Shown: positions 47,990 through 59,047 of the stretch, in pieces
Layout of the letters: each line of letters starts with the position of its first letter
How positions within the stretch are numbered: the stretch's first letter is position 1
Origin: Leptasterias polaris
Taxonomy: Eukaryota; Echinodermata; Asteroidea; Forcipulatida; Asteriidae
Direction of reading: 5' to 3'
DNA: 64,000 nucleotides
NCBI GenBank assembly: GCA_037783415.1
Contig: JAZGTN010000058.1
Coordinates: 6,670,001-6,734,000 of the forward strand
Position numbers and translations under genes: made by a program
Notes under the pieces: model-generated
Told to the model about the DNA's origin: nothing
Seen by the model: the letters and a program-made list of their open reading frames with translations, nothing else
Database searches by the model: none

Positions 47990-50030
47990 CAGATTGATAT
48001 ATATTACAATACTACCACTTATTGTTGGAAAGGTGATTCTTTGATGATGGTATAAAAATACTACAATAATAAATTGCGAAAAGGTGATTGCTTGATGATT
48101 TAAATTAAATTATAATACTGGTACTGATTATGGGAAAGGTATCTGCTTGTTGCTTTATATAAAAATAATACCACTGATTGTCTAAAGCTGATATTTTTCT
48201 TGATTTACACCAAAGTACTAGTATATACTACCTCTGCATACCACTGCAAGATTTATGAAATGCTGATTTCTTGCTGATTTTATCAAAATACTACAATTGA
48301 TATAATAATTCTACCATAGATTTGAGATAAGTTGATTTATATATGTATCGTAATACTATATCAATGGGTGTTGAAAGGTTGATTTTTTAATGATCGATTA
48401 CATCGAAAGACTATTTTGTTGGAAGGCAATTTTTGCAGATTTAAATGAAAATACTACAAATGATTGTTGAAGGTTATTTCTTGTTGGTCTATATCAAAAT
48501 GGAGATTGTTGAATTGGTGATTTTTTGTTATTTTTTTATCAAAATACTTCCATTGATTGTAGAAAACCAGATTTATTGTTTCTTCTTTATCTAAAAAGTA
48601 CTACTGACTGTGAAGAAGCCGATTGGTTGAAAATTTATATCAAAAAGTTACCACTCACTGATATAAAAACATGTGATTGGGTGAAGATTTAATTCATAAT
48701 ACATTAAAGCCTGATATGAAAAAGTTGAATGGTTTCAGTTTTATATCAAAATACAACTACTAGGCCTAATTGTAGAAATGCTGATTGGTTGAAGATTTAA
48801 ATCAAAACATTACCACTGATTTCAGAAAGCTAATCGGTTCATTCATGATATATATCAAAACATTACCACTGATTTAAGAATAGCTGATTGGTTCAAGATT
48901 TATATTGAAAAACTACTACTGATTTCGAATAGCCTGATTGGTTGAAGATTTATATGAAAATACACTAGTGATTTGATAAAGCTGATTAGTTGAATATTTA
49001 AATTAAAGTACAACCACTGATTTCAAAAAAGCTGATTGGTTCAAGATTTAGACCAAATTATTACCACTGATTTTAGAGAATGATGGTGATTGGTTGAAGT
49101 ATGTATCAAAATACTATTTTTGATTTTAGAAGAGCTAATTGGTTGAAGATATAAATAGAAATACTATCACTGATTTCAGAAGAACGAATTGGGTTAAGAT
49201 ATATTTCAAAATACTACCACTGATTTTAGAAAAGCTGAATAGTAGAATATTTAAATCAAAACACTACCAATGATTTGAGATAAGCTGACTGGTTCAAGAT
49301 ATATATCTAAATACTACCCCTGATTTCGAAATGGCGGATTGGTGCAATATTTATATCATAATACTACTACTTATAATATTAGAAAATCTGATTGGTTGAA
49401 AATTTAAAGCAAAATTCTATTACTGATTTAAGAAAAGCTGATTGGTTCAAGATCTGTATGAAAAAACTTCTACTGATTACAAATAGGCTGATAGGTTGAA
49501 GGTTTATACGACAATACACTAGTGATTTTAGTAAAGCTGATTGGTTGGAGATTTAAATTTAAGTACTACCAATGATTTCAGAAAAGTTTTATATCTAAAT
49601 ACTACTGATTTCTAAAAGGTTGATTGGTTCAAGATATATATATCATAGTAGATATATATATCACTAGTAATACTAGAAAAGCTGATTGGTTGAAGATTTA
49701 AAGCAAAATGCTACCACTGATTTAAGAAAAGCTGATTGGTTCAAGATTTATATGAAAGTACTACTACTGAATTCGAAAATGCAGATTGGTTGAAAATTTA
49801 TATGAAAATTCACAACTGATTTTAAAGAATTTGATTGGTTGAAGATTTAAATGTAATAGTACCCCTGATTTTAGAAAAACTTATTGGTTTAAATTAGACC
49901 TTTGTCAAAATACTATCACTGATTTTAGAAAAGCTGATTGGTTGAAAATTTAAATGCTGATTTGTTCTTGAAATATATTGAAGTAGAACCACTGATTTTT
50001 ACCAAAGTACACATTATGTAGATTTATATT
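47990..50030. repeat. Degenerate ~50-bp minisatellite, about 40 copies
   Basis: The consensus is close to GCTGATTGGTTGAAGATTTA then TATCAAAATACTACCACTGA then TTTCAGAAAA, recurring every 48-58 bp. Copies near the left end (48.0-48.6 kb) are much more decayed than those at 48.8-50.0 kb. No coding potential. Confidence 0.88.
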
Positions 50031-50289
50031 AAAGAGTAAATAAAACGGATATTTCCAGAGTCAATACACTACTCTGCACTTCCTTAGGGCATATACCTAT
50101 TGTTTCACGAGTTTTTCCATTATTTGTGGTTTACATTTTTTTTTTTTTCGATTTGAAAAAAAACCGTACTTTTGTTGATTTCCCGAAAATAATGTATATT
50201 TCGCCGCTGAGGGCGCCCTCAGACATGAGGCGTTTTTGATTGGTTGACAAATTTTGTGACGACACACCGTGCATTAGGAGTCAGGATAA

Positions 50290-50297
50290 TGACGTCA
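50290..50297. promoter_or_regulatory. CRE (TGACGTCA) upstream of the THAP gene
   Basis: A perfect cAMP response element lies about 90 bp before the THAP start codon. An inverted CCAAT box (GATTGGTTG) lies near 50235. Position fits a proximal promoter; function is inferred. Confidence 0.5.
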
Positions 50298-50384
50298 TCT
50301 CTGTTTACACTGTGCGTTCATGACTGGGTAGCAATTTCTTCTCAGCTAAATCAGTGGTAAATATATTAGGTTTTTGGTGTGAAA

Positions 50385-52107
50385 ATGCCGAAATCGTGCG
50401 CCGTTGGTGGTTGCATTCGCAACAGCGACATAGACCCTTCCGTCCGATTTTTTCAATTTCCGAGTGACACAAACATATGTCGAGAATGGGTGCGATTTGT
50501 GAACACAACTCGATCAAACTTTCGAGTTGGGAAGTGGTCGCACATTTGTAGCGCCCACTTTTCTGACGACTGCCAGGACACTTCGTCGAAATTGATGGCT
50601 GGCTTTGGCATACCGTCCAAGTTTAGACTTAAAAAGGAGCAATACCTACACGGAAGTCGCCAAACATTGCAACAACTTGGACACCACGACAAGAGACACA
50701 AACACAGAGTAACAGAGAGAAAAGGATGAATGAAAAGGAACGGAGACAGGTAAGTAATTAAAGCAAAATCGGTAGCTGCCTTTCGCAAAATCGTATCGTG
50801 AAGGAAAGAAGAATAAGCACTCGAATAGAAAGTTACAAGTCAGTCAGGAAATTGCTCTCTAAACTTGTTTTGTTTTCACAAGTATTTGTGTTATAATTCA
50901 ACGTGTGTTTTCAAATCAATAACTTGTGAGTGTGACTATAAAAGTGTCAACATCGACATGAAAATGATGTCCGGAAATTGGGCAAACGTCGCCGGTAATG
51001 TTTGCACACACTGAAAATGATACTGCATTAACTGTTTTTCAAGACTTGTGAACTGAAGTTTTCCTTATGAAATAAGCAGTAATTTTAGAACCCTTTATAT
51101 TTAACTCGGGGATTTAAGACGTGGGTTGGGTAATGTTTTAGTAAATAAGTAATGTGATTTTGTTTTGCCCAACTAATACAATTTTGCATTTAATTTTGAA
51201 AATAGGTAATCGAACAAAGCCTTGTCAAGGATCAAGAAAGCGATTCTACAACTCCTAGTTCTACTGTTAGCCATGGCGAACAGGCTGGCACATCTACATC
51301 TAGTGACAGTGTAACTGTTTTCCATCACAGTGTGTCGTCAGAAGAGGTTTGTAATTATGGAAATATTTACCCCAAAAACATTTTCTCATCAAAGCAATGA
51401 TTGTTGTATGATTTTTGTTTTGGTAGAGCATTACTTTTTAGGGGGCAGGTTGTGGAGGGAGTAGAGTAGACAATGGAAACAAAACATTTGTACAATTTTA
51501 TAAATAGGACCTATCATCTCTATAGAGTTCCAGTGCAGGAACACAGTTACACACGGTACATGGAGCTGTTTTACACTTTCTTATTTCATTAGTTTGCTGT
51601 TTTATTTTTTTTCGGCAGGAAGTAGGCCAGCCTCTGAAGCAAACTGGGGTACAGACTGAAAACAACGTGAGTGAATAATTGTCATGAATTATTGTTCATA
51701 CATGATTTAAAGATGTAAAAACCTCAATGCACCGCCAATGTTGTTTAACTTTGTTGTTGCAGCTTTTTTAAAGAAAACAATTTACCATCCGGCCAGTGCA
51801 TCCCAATTTTTTAATATAATCTTTTTCAATTTTATATACAAACTGTGGTAGATACAAACAATGATTTGCATTGACATGATCGCAACCTGTCAAAACCCCT
51901 GCAGTCCCTAACTACTATTCTGTTGCATTTGTTAACGCTCAGCTATTGGTTTCTCATCAGGTAAGGGATCAAGGTACACAAACAGTTGGAAGGTGGAGGT
52001 GCACAATTAACAAGCAAAGGGGAGAAAACATATGGCCTAAAACATCATCCAAGACAACTTATGTGAGGTCCAAGAGAACGCAAACTGACAGGAAAATGTT
52101 TTTATGA
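50385..52107 (+). CDS. THAP-type zinc-finger protein, four exons
   Basis: THAP domains are C2CH zinc-binding modules that bind DNA. The ATG at 50385 opens MPKSCAVGGC, with the first cysteine pair at residues 5 and 10, then FFQFP, and ICSAHFSDDC carrying the distal Cys/His pair. KFRLKKEQY lies where the family has its closing segment. Downstream exons read by eye: 51206-51346 (Ser/Thr-rich), 51619-51666 (QTGVQTE), 51961-52107 (GTQTVGRW, stop TGA). All are phase 0 with GT/AG borders. Exon 1 has two candidate donors. GTAACA after 50708 keeps the THAP frame open into exon 2 (about 219 residues in all). The strong GTAAGT after 50749 lies past an in-frame TGA at 50727. A protein-like RMNEKERRQ in another frame suggests a possible frameshift there. 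The gene is convergent with the minus-strand gene at 53.3-54.1 kb. Confidence 0.82.
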
Positions 52108-53329
52108 ATTCCAGATTAAAGTATGTACACAAATTATAAACAAAAACAAAAACATTTCTTCAAATGTCTTTTTATTTCAGGATTAGGTTATAGTTTGTAC
52201 AATATCGCACTACATCATGAAACCCTACAAGTTAACATGGCAAAATTAATGTACATACCATAATGTTGTTTCCATGTACACTTTCATACGTACAAGGGTT
52301 TGGCCTGAAATGTTTTAACTACAAGCCAGCAGGAACAGTTACAGGGAAGGTATGTCTCTGGTAATTACTCCAAAAAATAATGATCATAAAAACTGCCTTG
52401 GTGAGCTGTTGAAAACATTATTAGAAATGACCCCCTTTGAAGTATAGTGTAGTTTTAGAGAAAGAGGTCAAATTCATCCCAATATTTTTATCTGTGATGG
52501 CATCATATGAAAGCACAACATTTTATGCAACAGGGGCGTTTGTTTTGTTAATTTATTTCCTTGAAACTTTGATGACTTGAGCCATTCTTTTACAGATTTG
52601 TTATTTATTGCATATATTGGGATACACCAAATAAGGATACACATGTACTGGTATTTGACAATTACCAAAAGTATACCCTGCCTTTAAATTTTCATTTCAC
52701 TGGTCCCCCAGCTTTTGTACATGTACTGGTCAACATTTCATATCAAAAAGAGATTTTCAACACTGAACTAGCCAGATTTTTGACTGGTCCTCGGGCGTTT
52801 TAATCGACATTTGGCCAGTAGATCACCGTTTGAACAAAAGATTCACTCTCTTTACGGTTAAAACAAACATTTTTCCTGATGTGCATTTCACTACTTCAGC
52901 GGTTAAGTAATAAACAACTTGTAAAAACAATGTACATGGCAAATAAGGTGCATACGTTATGCTTAAAGTCTTCTTAAAAAACAAGATCTTGACAAAAATA
53001 CTTCATGTACAGTAAAATCAAAGAGGTATGACCACTGAAGGAGTTCTAAGCAATCTATTGGCAGCGGGGCTCATGTTTCCTTTGAAGAAAGTTGCATATC
53101 CTTCAATGGTCCTTCCTCTATGGTGTAATGTATTAATTTTAGTCATGCCATGTGAATTGTCACAAAAGAATGATGAGACAATTGTGTTAATAAAAGCCAC
53201 TAGAAGGTCTTTCCTACACACGTCTGATGGAGTCCTGTTACTTATGAAATGAAAAGAGTACTTTACATAAATACATGTTTTGTTTCAGCTACGGATTTTT
53301 TAAAACTTTTATATGAAGTATAAGTATAA
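52108..53329. other. Intergenic or 3' UTR sequence; MITE tail at 52662-52686
   Basis: It holds a TTAA-family MITE tail (TTGACAATTACC ... CTGCCTTTAAA) at 52662-52686. A minus-strand open frame of 67 residues at 53018-53221 has protein-like composition but no recognised domain; it may be 3' UTR of the neighbouring minus-strand gene. Confidence 0.45.
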
Positions 53330-54072
53330 TCAATTTAATGCAAACAAAACAGCTGAATGGACAAACACAACATAAAACCCCTTAAAAAATATTGATGCAA
53401 GAAAATAATCCAAATCGGCATATTTAAAACCCTTGTATTCGCCCTCAGGATTAGGATAGGTTGATCTAATAGTCTCCATCACACAAGATGGAAGGGGAAC
53501 ACGGTTAAATCGGCCCAAATATCCCCAGCACCATCTCACGACCTGACGATACGCAACATGACGGAACTTCCTAAGAAGGATATAGGAAAATAAATCCTAT
53601 CAATTTTAATTTCTAAGAAATAAATAATGAATTAAAAAGGCAGATTTGTATCAACATTATTATGTTTACAGTGAAACAATGGGCATATTCAACCATGGCC
53701 TCATTTTGCATGGATAATATAAAGACTGTTGGTTTTCAAAACCACACTATAGTTAAATAGTTGATAAGTAGGTTATACGTAGGCTTTCTTTAAAAAAAAA
53801 TGATATTCTTTTAGCAATAATTACCGACTTACTGGTCAACTGTCCCCTGAACTGCGCGTCTCCCATACTGCGTTAGGTACTGCATGTGTGCAGTTTTAAG
53901 TACTGCCGGGTGTAAGCAGCATGCCTCAAACCAATCGTGCCTGGTTAGACACTGCTCGGGATCATCAATGTTTAGTTGTAGCTCTAACATCTTGTTTGAA
54001 ATAGCGTCTACCTCCTTGCAGCACTTGCAGTTCTCTATATTGGTCTGGACAACACACTTCCCACAGGTGCAC
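53330..54072 (-). CDS. P2RX7_C-like (P2X7 intracellular-domain family) protein, 3' exons
   Basis: Two minus-strand exons: 54072-53833 and 53570-53330 (stop TGA). The join is CA+G, and acceptors and donors are GT/AG. The first exon has a cysteine cluster (CTCGKCV, CKCCKEV) then CLTRHDWFEACC. The second gives RQVVRWCWGYLGRFNRVPLP followed by SCVMETIRSTYP. This order, a Cys-rich part then the W-W-LGR-VPLPSC block, is typical of proteins annotated 'P2X purinoceptor 7-like' in invertebrates, which usually lack the channel part. The incoming codon would complete W before CTCG, so at least one upstream exon exists but was not found. The channel domain is not seen, so it should not be called a receptor. 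About 160 residues are visible, frame intact. Confidence 0.82.
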
Positions 54073-54235
54073 CTGTAAACAAAACCATTTTAAAACATAA
54101 ATAAGTTGCCAGTGATTGATTTTGTACACAATCAATACATAATTAAACCCTTGTTTATTAGAAGAAGATTGTTTTGCATTATGAATACAAGCCACATTTT
54201 CAACGTTGACAACTTTACAATTACATCTAACCTAC

Positions 54236-54594
54236 CCCAGTAACTGGGGCGCTGTACTCCTTTTTTCGAAATTTTGACATCATCGGTTGTACTACTACTA
54301 GCGCCCCAGAGGATTATTGTATGTTCATACATGATCCGACTCTCAGCAATATCGACGGGTGCCCTGCCTCAAACCGCGTAATCATCAAGTTTGAGACATG
54401 GCACCCGTCTAAAAAAAACCTGTCTAAAAAAAATAGACGGGTGCCATGTCTCGACGATTACGCGGTTTGAGGCAGGGCACCCGTCGATATTGCTGAGAGT
54501 CGGATCGTGTATGAACATACAATAATCCTCTGGGCGCTTGGGACCGACGATGTCAAAATTTCGAAAAAAGGAGTACAGCGCCCCAGTAACTGGG
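54236..54594. mobile_element. 359-bp foldback MITE
   Basis: Arms of about 165-175 bp are inverted copies of each other and separated by a short A-rich spacer near 54412-54441. Both termini carry CCCAGTAACTGGG, itself a palindrome, followed by GCGCTGTACTCC. The left arm carries a few extra bases near 54285-54300. It lies 160 bp before the visible P2RX7_C-like exons in their direction of transcription, probably in an intron. Confidence 0.88.
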
Positions 54595-55105
54595 TCTACA
54601 TCCTACCATGATCTAATCAACTCACATTGAACTGGAGAGGTGATATAATTATGTTTACTATACAACTGCCAGAGCTGCCAACTCTTCCGGATTTTGCGGA
54701 AGACTCCCGTATTTGACGGCAATCTTCCGACATCCCGCAAGCAGTCAAAATCTCCCGGATCCCCAACCAACTGATGGAAAAAATAATCAAATTTACGAAT
54801 TTCCTAGCCCTCTGTCCCGTGTGTGTTTATAATGGTTGCGCATGTGCATATTTAATTGCCATAGATGCGCAGAAAAAGTTGTTCTAACCGCAGTTTCGTC
54901 TTCTGCGCATCATACATGTGCTATGTGTCGCACTGATCAGCCTCGCTACCATGGGCAGCACGCTAGCTATATCGATACCTCTCTTCACTAACCCCTGGAA
55001 GAAATGCTTACAGTGTTTACTAGTGGTATCGCTACGACGCGCTGCCCACGATCGAGCAAATGACGCTGCAAGATCGTGGGAACGAGGTTGGAAATATAAA
55101 GCAAA

Positions 55106-55502
55106 ATGGCGCCGCCCTGCAGAGCAACCGGTAAGTCGCTGGAAAAAATCAAATATGCGCAAAAATACAGAGACGATGACCACAAAGAATGGCCATGTAT
55201 TAAAAAATCAACTTAGGATGAAAATCAAGCGTTCTGTACCACGTGTAATTCAGATGTTTCAGTGAAATATGGCGGACGAAATGACATTTTGCGACACATA
55301 GATTCCGATCCGACAAACATTGCGTGAACAGTACAACAGCACGGTGACGATCCAGCACGCCAGGAATTACAGATTTTTTAGAAAATCGGGCACAGATGAC
55401 AGCATAATAAAGGCGGAAACTTTGTTCACATGTTTTCTTATCGAACATAACTTAAACTTAGCATCGTCTGTCCATGCTGGTCCTCTATTTAGGCAACAAT
55501 AG
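55106..55502 (+). pseudogene. Decayed BED/TTF-type zinc finger with hAT-transposase-like sequence
   Basis: An ATG at 55106 opens MAPPCRATG then IKYAQKYRDDDHKEWP, resembling the start of hAT-derived, ZNF862-like proteins. A one-base shift at 55201-55202 and an in-frame TAG at 55215-55217 break it. The next part restores the family pattern (FCTTCNSDVSV, GGRNDILRH). After further breaks, another frame gives IKAETLFTCFLIEHN and HAGPLF, also typical of the family. The rest of a transposase is absent. Assignment rests on pattern memory; the breaks are directly visible. Confidence 0.7.
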
Positions 55503-55864
55503 GATAGTCATAGGATTAGGAAGATAGGTCAGTGCTTCAAAACTAGAAACATGTGCAAAGCATTTAAAACATAAACAGCAATATTTGTTGGTAATATTTC
55601 AAAAGTATATCTGTCTGTACATGAATATTGGTTTTTATACTCAGACAATAACAAAATGCAATAAGCTTAGCCAATATGTGATTTTCCGCCACAGCTTGAC
55701 ACTGCAATTTATTTAAGTGCTATTCATACCTGCAATTAAATGCCAAAATTAATAACACTATTTAAAACAACAATTTGTAAAATGGCAAGGAGCCGGATAC
55801 CAGACATAGGGCAAAACCGGCTGACAGACAAACAAAACATACATGTAACAATGGACAACCATAA
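55503..55864. other. No gene recognised
   Basis: AT-rich sequence without recognisable exon or repeat. Confidence 0.4.
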
Positions 55865-56035
55865 ACACAGTGGCCACACCAAGGACTACCACGCCCTTAC
55901 CAAAGTGGCCACACCAACAACAAAAGTGACCACACCAAGGACTATATGGAGCCCTTTTACCAAAGTGGCCACAAAAAGGATTACCACGCCCTCACCAAAG
56001 TGACCCTTTTACCAAAGTGGCCACACCAAGGGGGG
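55865..56035. repeat. Short imperfect tandem repeat (GTGGCCACACCAAGG)
   Basis: Five or so copies of ACCAAAGTGGCCACACCAAG with variants (GTGACCACACC, GTGGCCACAAAAAGG), interspersed with TACCACGCCC. It gives a Thr/Lys-rich open frame (55740-56003) that is not considered a gene. Confidence 0.8.
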
Positions 56036-56230
56036 TACCACATCCTTACCAACATAAAACACAGCTGAGCTAGGACAACCACGCTCAGGTGTATCCACAC
56101 ATGAACATTGTGGGGGTCTAGTGACCCCAATACAGTTCAAAAACATGTCACGCACCTTGCCTGAACCATTCACCTATGCACACTGTGCATCTATCAATGA
56201 AGTATTTAAAAAGTCCTACATAAAAATGCT

Positions 56231-56257
56231 ATTCCCCAAGTTGGAAAACGAGGGGGA
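56231..56257. repeat. Ngaro terminal repeat B2 (element end)
   Basis: 27 bp (from ATTCCCCAAGTTGG to GAGGGGGA) identical to 58815-58841. Similarity starts exactly at 56231, so this is taken as the outer end of the element. Confidence 0.7.
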
Positions 56258-56335
56258 AGAATGGCCCCGGCGGAACCGCCGGGCACCCTAAATCTAACTT
56301 TACCATTAATTATAAGTGATAAAAAGAGAGAAGTG

Positions 56336-58800
56336 TATTATTATTATTGGTTTATTCACACCATATTGCAGCCCGAAGGCTGAATTGCACAGTGGTTACA
56401 ATAGGTAAAAACATCAATACACAGAAGGAAGTTAACAAATTACATAGACTATAAAAACTTTAAAGCGCAAAATAACATAGGCGATGTAAATCATTGAAAA
56501 AACAGGGCACAAAAACAAGCACAAACATTTAGAAAAGGCATGTAGCAATCCAGTCAGATACACAACAGGACTATTATGAATCCAATATAAAATTTAAAAT
56601 TATTATTTTATAGAAGATAAAAATAAATCAATCCTTAAGCATGTCATTTAACAATTCAGTAAGATACGGAATAGGGCTATTATGAAATCTTTTTGTTGAA
56701 CCTCTATGTTTGTAAATCACCCGTTTGGTTCTTAACTCCATACCATGGACCTTATTCGGCTTGGGGAACCAGTCAGCAAATTTTGTAGACCTGAAAGTTT
56801 TCAAAGCAAATTTAGAGCAAAGTTTGTTCCTCCTTTCAAACAAGGAATCCAGATTCAACACACATAGAGCTTGGTCATAATTATAATAATTAGTGCCAAG
56901 CAGAATACGACAAATGCGTTTTTGAACTAGTTCTAGCTGGTTGGATTGGCCCAGAGTCAGCGATGAATGCCAGGCAGGGGCAGCATATTCCATTACTGGT
57001 CGAATGTAACCCTTGTAAACAATAATCAATTCAATTGTGGTTAGTCCGGCAGTCTTCAGTTTACGTAACATGAATAGTTTACGATTAACCTTACTCATCA
57101 AGTCAGTCACGTGAGCATCCCATTTAAGATTACTCTGAAAAGTGACACCTAAAAGTTTAACACTTGAAACACATGGTAATTGAATATTGGAGATAGAGTA
57201 CAAATTATCAGGGGGATTTTTACGACCAAAATAGACCTGCAATGTTTGACATTTTGCAGGATTCAACGAAAAGCCATTATGCTTAGCCCACTCATCCAAT
57301 TGATTTAGGTCAAATTGAATGTTACTTTCCTGATTAAATAATCGATTTTCACCCAACGTCAGATCGTCGACATATTTCCAGCATTTGTTACAACTAGGAT
57401 CAACAGCACTGTTTATGCATGCTAAAAAAATTACTGGTCCAAGTTTGGTGCCTTGGGGCACTCCACCAGTTAAGGTTTGCCAGTCTGAAAGAGATTGCTT
57501 ATATCTAACCCTTTGTTGACGTTCAGTTAGGAAACTTACAACCCATTTCACAACTAACGGGGAAACCCCAAGTTCAAGAAGACTTTTAATAGCTACATGG
57601 TGATCAATGCTGTCGAATGCCTTACTAAAATCAGTAAGTATTAATGTACTAACATTATTAGGCATGTTAGCCCCGGTAATTAGGTGATTATAAATGTCAA
57701 TTATACAATGGGTAGTAGAGATACCTTTTCGATTACCGAATTGTCTATTGTCCAATTTAGAGCTAATTGAGTTCATTATCCATTTACAAATGAAACCTTC
57801 AGCAAGTTTGGCTAAAAAGGGAGTAAGGGATATCGGTCTGAGTTTTTGCAAAGTGGGGGGTTTTGTCTTCGGGATAGGAATAACATTTGCCTGCTTCCAT
57901 TGAAATGGTACAACGCCTTGCTTGAATGATGAATTTAATATATTAGTTAATGGAATACTCAATTCGTATGCAAATTCAGTAAGTATCCTAGCAGGTAAAT
58001 TATCCGGTCCTCCACTTTTACTCACAGAGATCTTCCCAAGTTCATAATAAGTTTCCCAAGGTTGAATTTCAGGAATATTGTACTGGGCAGGCAGGTACGC
58101 TGGCAAATCTTGCAGCCTAATGGGACCTTGGGTTTGTGAAAAACTGGAGAGGTGATTATTAATTTCATCGGCAATGGATTCATTATTACTAGGATCAATA
58201 CCTTCAACATGGATAGTCAACTCACTATTCTTCAGGTTGGCTAGGTTACGGACATTTCGATGCCACCCTGCAGGATCAGTTTTTTGTAACACACGAACCC
58301 TGCCAGCATAGTAAGACTGCTTGGCTGATATTATTTCACGGGCAACTTGATTTCTAAGGGAACACAGTGTAACTTTATCACCATTAACAAAAGCTTTTTG
58401 CCTCCTCAAAATTAGTCTTCTGATCCGACCATTGAACCATGGTTTATCACCACAATGTTTTTTGGTAATTTTGGTGGGAAAATGGGAGTCAATAGTTTGG
58501 TTGACCATTGCATAGAAGGCATTGGTTTTGGCTTGGCATGAGTTAGAACTGATTACTTCATTCCAAGTTTGCCCTTGTATCCAATTTGCAAAAGAACGTA
58601 TACTAGAGTCTTTGATGGGCTGAACAATTCTTTGACTGAAATAATTAAACTTTACAGAACAGTTAGGGGTCCATAATATACAATTGTGGTCACTCTTTCC
58701 CAGGGGGGATAAAATTAAAGGCTTATTGTACTGGCTAGCAAAATTGGTAATAATTAAATCTAACACAGCTTTATCCCTGGTTGGCTTAGATACAGTCCTA
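56336..58800 (-). mobile_element. 5'-truncated LINE (jockey/CR1-like) nested in the Ngaro terminal repeat
   Basis: The minus-strand 3' end carries GAATAAACC and (AAT)n and stops at about 56336. The 5' end stops inside the endonuclease domain near 58800: the frame continues upstream of 58766 as RTVSKPTRDKA and is then lost. No clear target-site duplication was found. Truncation at the 5' end is normal for LINEs. Confidence 0.8.
56628..58766 (-). CDS. LINE reverse transcriptase with endonuclease remnant
   Basis: An uninterrupted frame of 712 residues from the ATG at 58766. The first ~40 residues keep the end of an APE-type endonuclease (LDLIITN, GKSDHN). The reverse transcriptase follows: NVIPIPK, LRPISLTPFLAKLAEG, LTDFSKAFDSIDHH, GGVPQGTKLGPVIFL and the catalytic KYVDDLT. 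A thumb and C-terminal region (FSLNPAKCQ, VKLLGVTF, YIRPVMEYAAPAWH) complete it. The protein makes cDNA at a nicked target. The endonuclease N-terminus and any ORF1 are missing, so it cannot move alone. The intact long frame suggests recent insertion. Jockey versus CR1/L2/Rex placement was not resolved. Confidence 0.9.
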   Translation of the reverse strand: MLDLIITNFASQYNKPLILSPLGKSDHNCILWTPNCSVKFNYFSQRIVQPIKDSSIRSFANWIQGQTWNEVISSNSCQAKTNAFYAMVNQTIDSHFPTKITKKHCGDKPWFNGRIRRLILRRQKAFVNGDKVTLCSLRNQVAREIISAKQSYYAGRVRVLQKTDPAGWHRNVRNLANLKNSELTIHVEGIDPSNNESIADEINNHLSSFSQTQGPIRLQDLPAYLPAQYNIPEIQPWETYYELGKISVSKSGGPDNLPARILTEFAYELSIPLTNILNSSFKQGVVPFQWKQANVIPIPKTKPPTLQKLRPISLTPFLAKLAEGFICKWIMNSISSKLDNRQFGNRKGISTTHCIIDIYNHLITGANMPNNVSTLILTDFSKAFDSIDHHVAIKSLLELGVSPLVVKWVVSFLTERQQRVRYKQSLSDWQTLTGGVPQGTKLGPVIFLACINSAVDPSCNKCWKYVDDLTLGENRLFNQESNIQFDLNQLDEWAKHNGFSLNPAKCQTLQVYFGRKNPPDNLYSISNIQLPCVSSVKLLGVTFQSNLKWDAHVTDLMSKVNRKLFMLRKLKTAGLTTIELIIVYKGYIRPVMEYAAPAWHSSLTLGQSNQLELVQKRICRILLGTNYYNYDQALCVLNLDSLFERRNKLCSKFALKTFRSTKFADWFPKPNKVHGMELRTKRVIYKHRGSTKRFHNSPIPYLTELLNDMLKD

Positions 58801-58814
58801 GTAACACATCATAA

Positions 58815-58841
58815 ATTCCCCAAGTTGGAAAACGAGGGGGA
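58815..58841. repeat. Ngaro internal repeat B1
   Basis: The second copy of the 27-bp repeat, between the nested LINE and the SGNH gene. The bases after it (CAGGTAAGATAG) differ from those after B2, as expected for the junction with the internal region. Confidence 0.7.
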
Positions 58842-59047
58842 CAGGTAAGATAGCCCGACCGAAACACGGATGGCACTATCGTAAGAAAAATTACATAACC
58901 TTGGCCATTACAACTAGAAATTACGTGATACAATTTTTTCTACAAATGAAATTATAATACATTTACTATTTTCTGTCATTTTCTGCGAAAAACTGCCAAA
59001 CGTGCAACGCACGCCCCAAGAAAAGTGACAGTACCTCAAACAAAAAA
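58842..59047. other. Ngaro 3' non-coding region
   Basis: Between B1 and the SGNH stop; no feature recognised. Confidence 0.5.

Noticed and set aside
54884..55265. Overlapping frames of 99 and 115 residues around 54.9-55.3 kb
   Set aside because: Their downstream parts are out-of-frame readings of the decayed hAT-type sequence.
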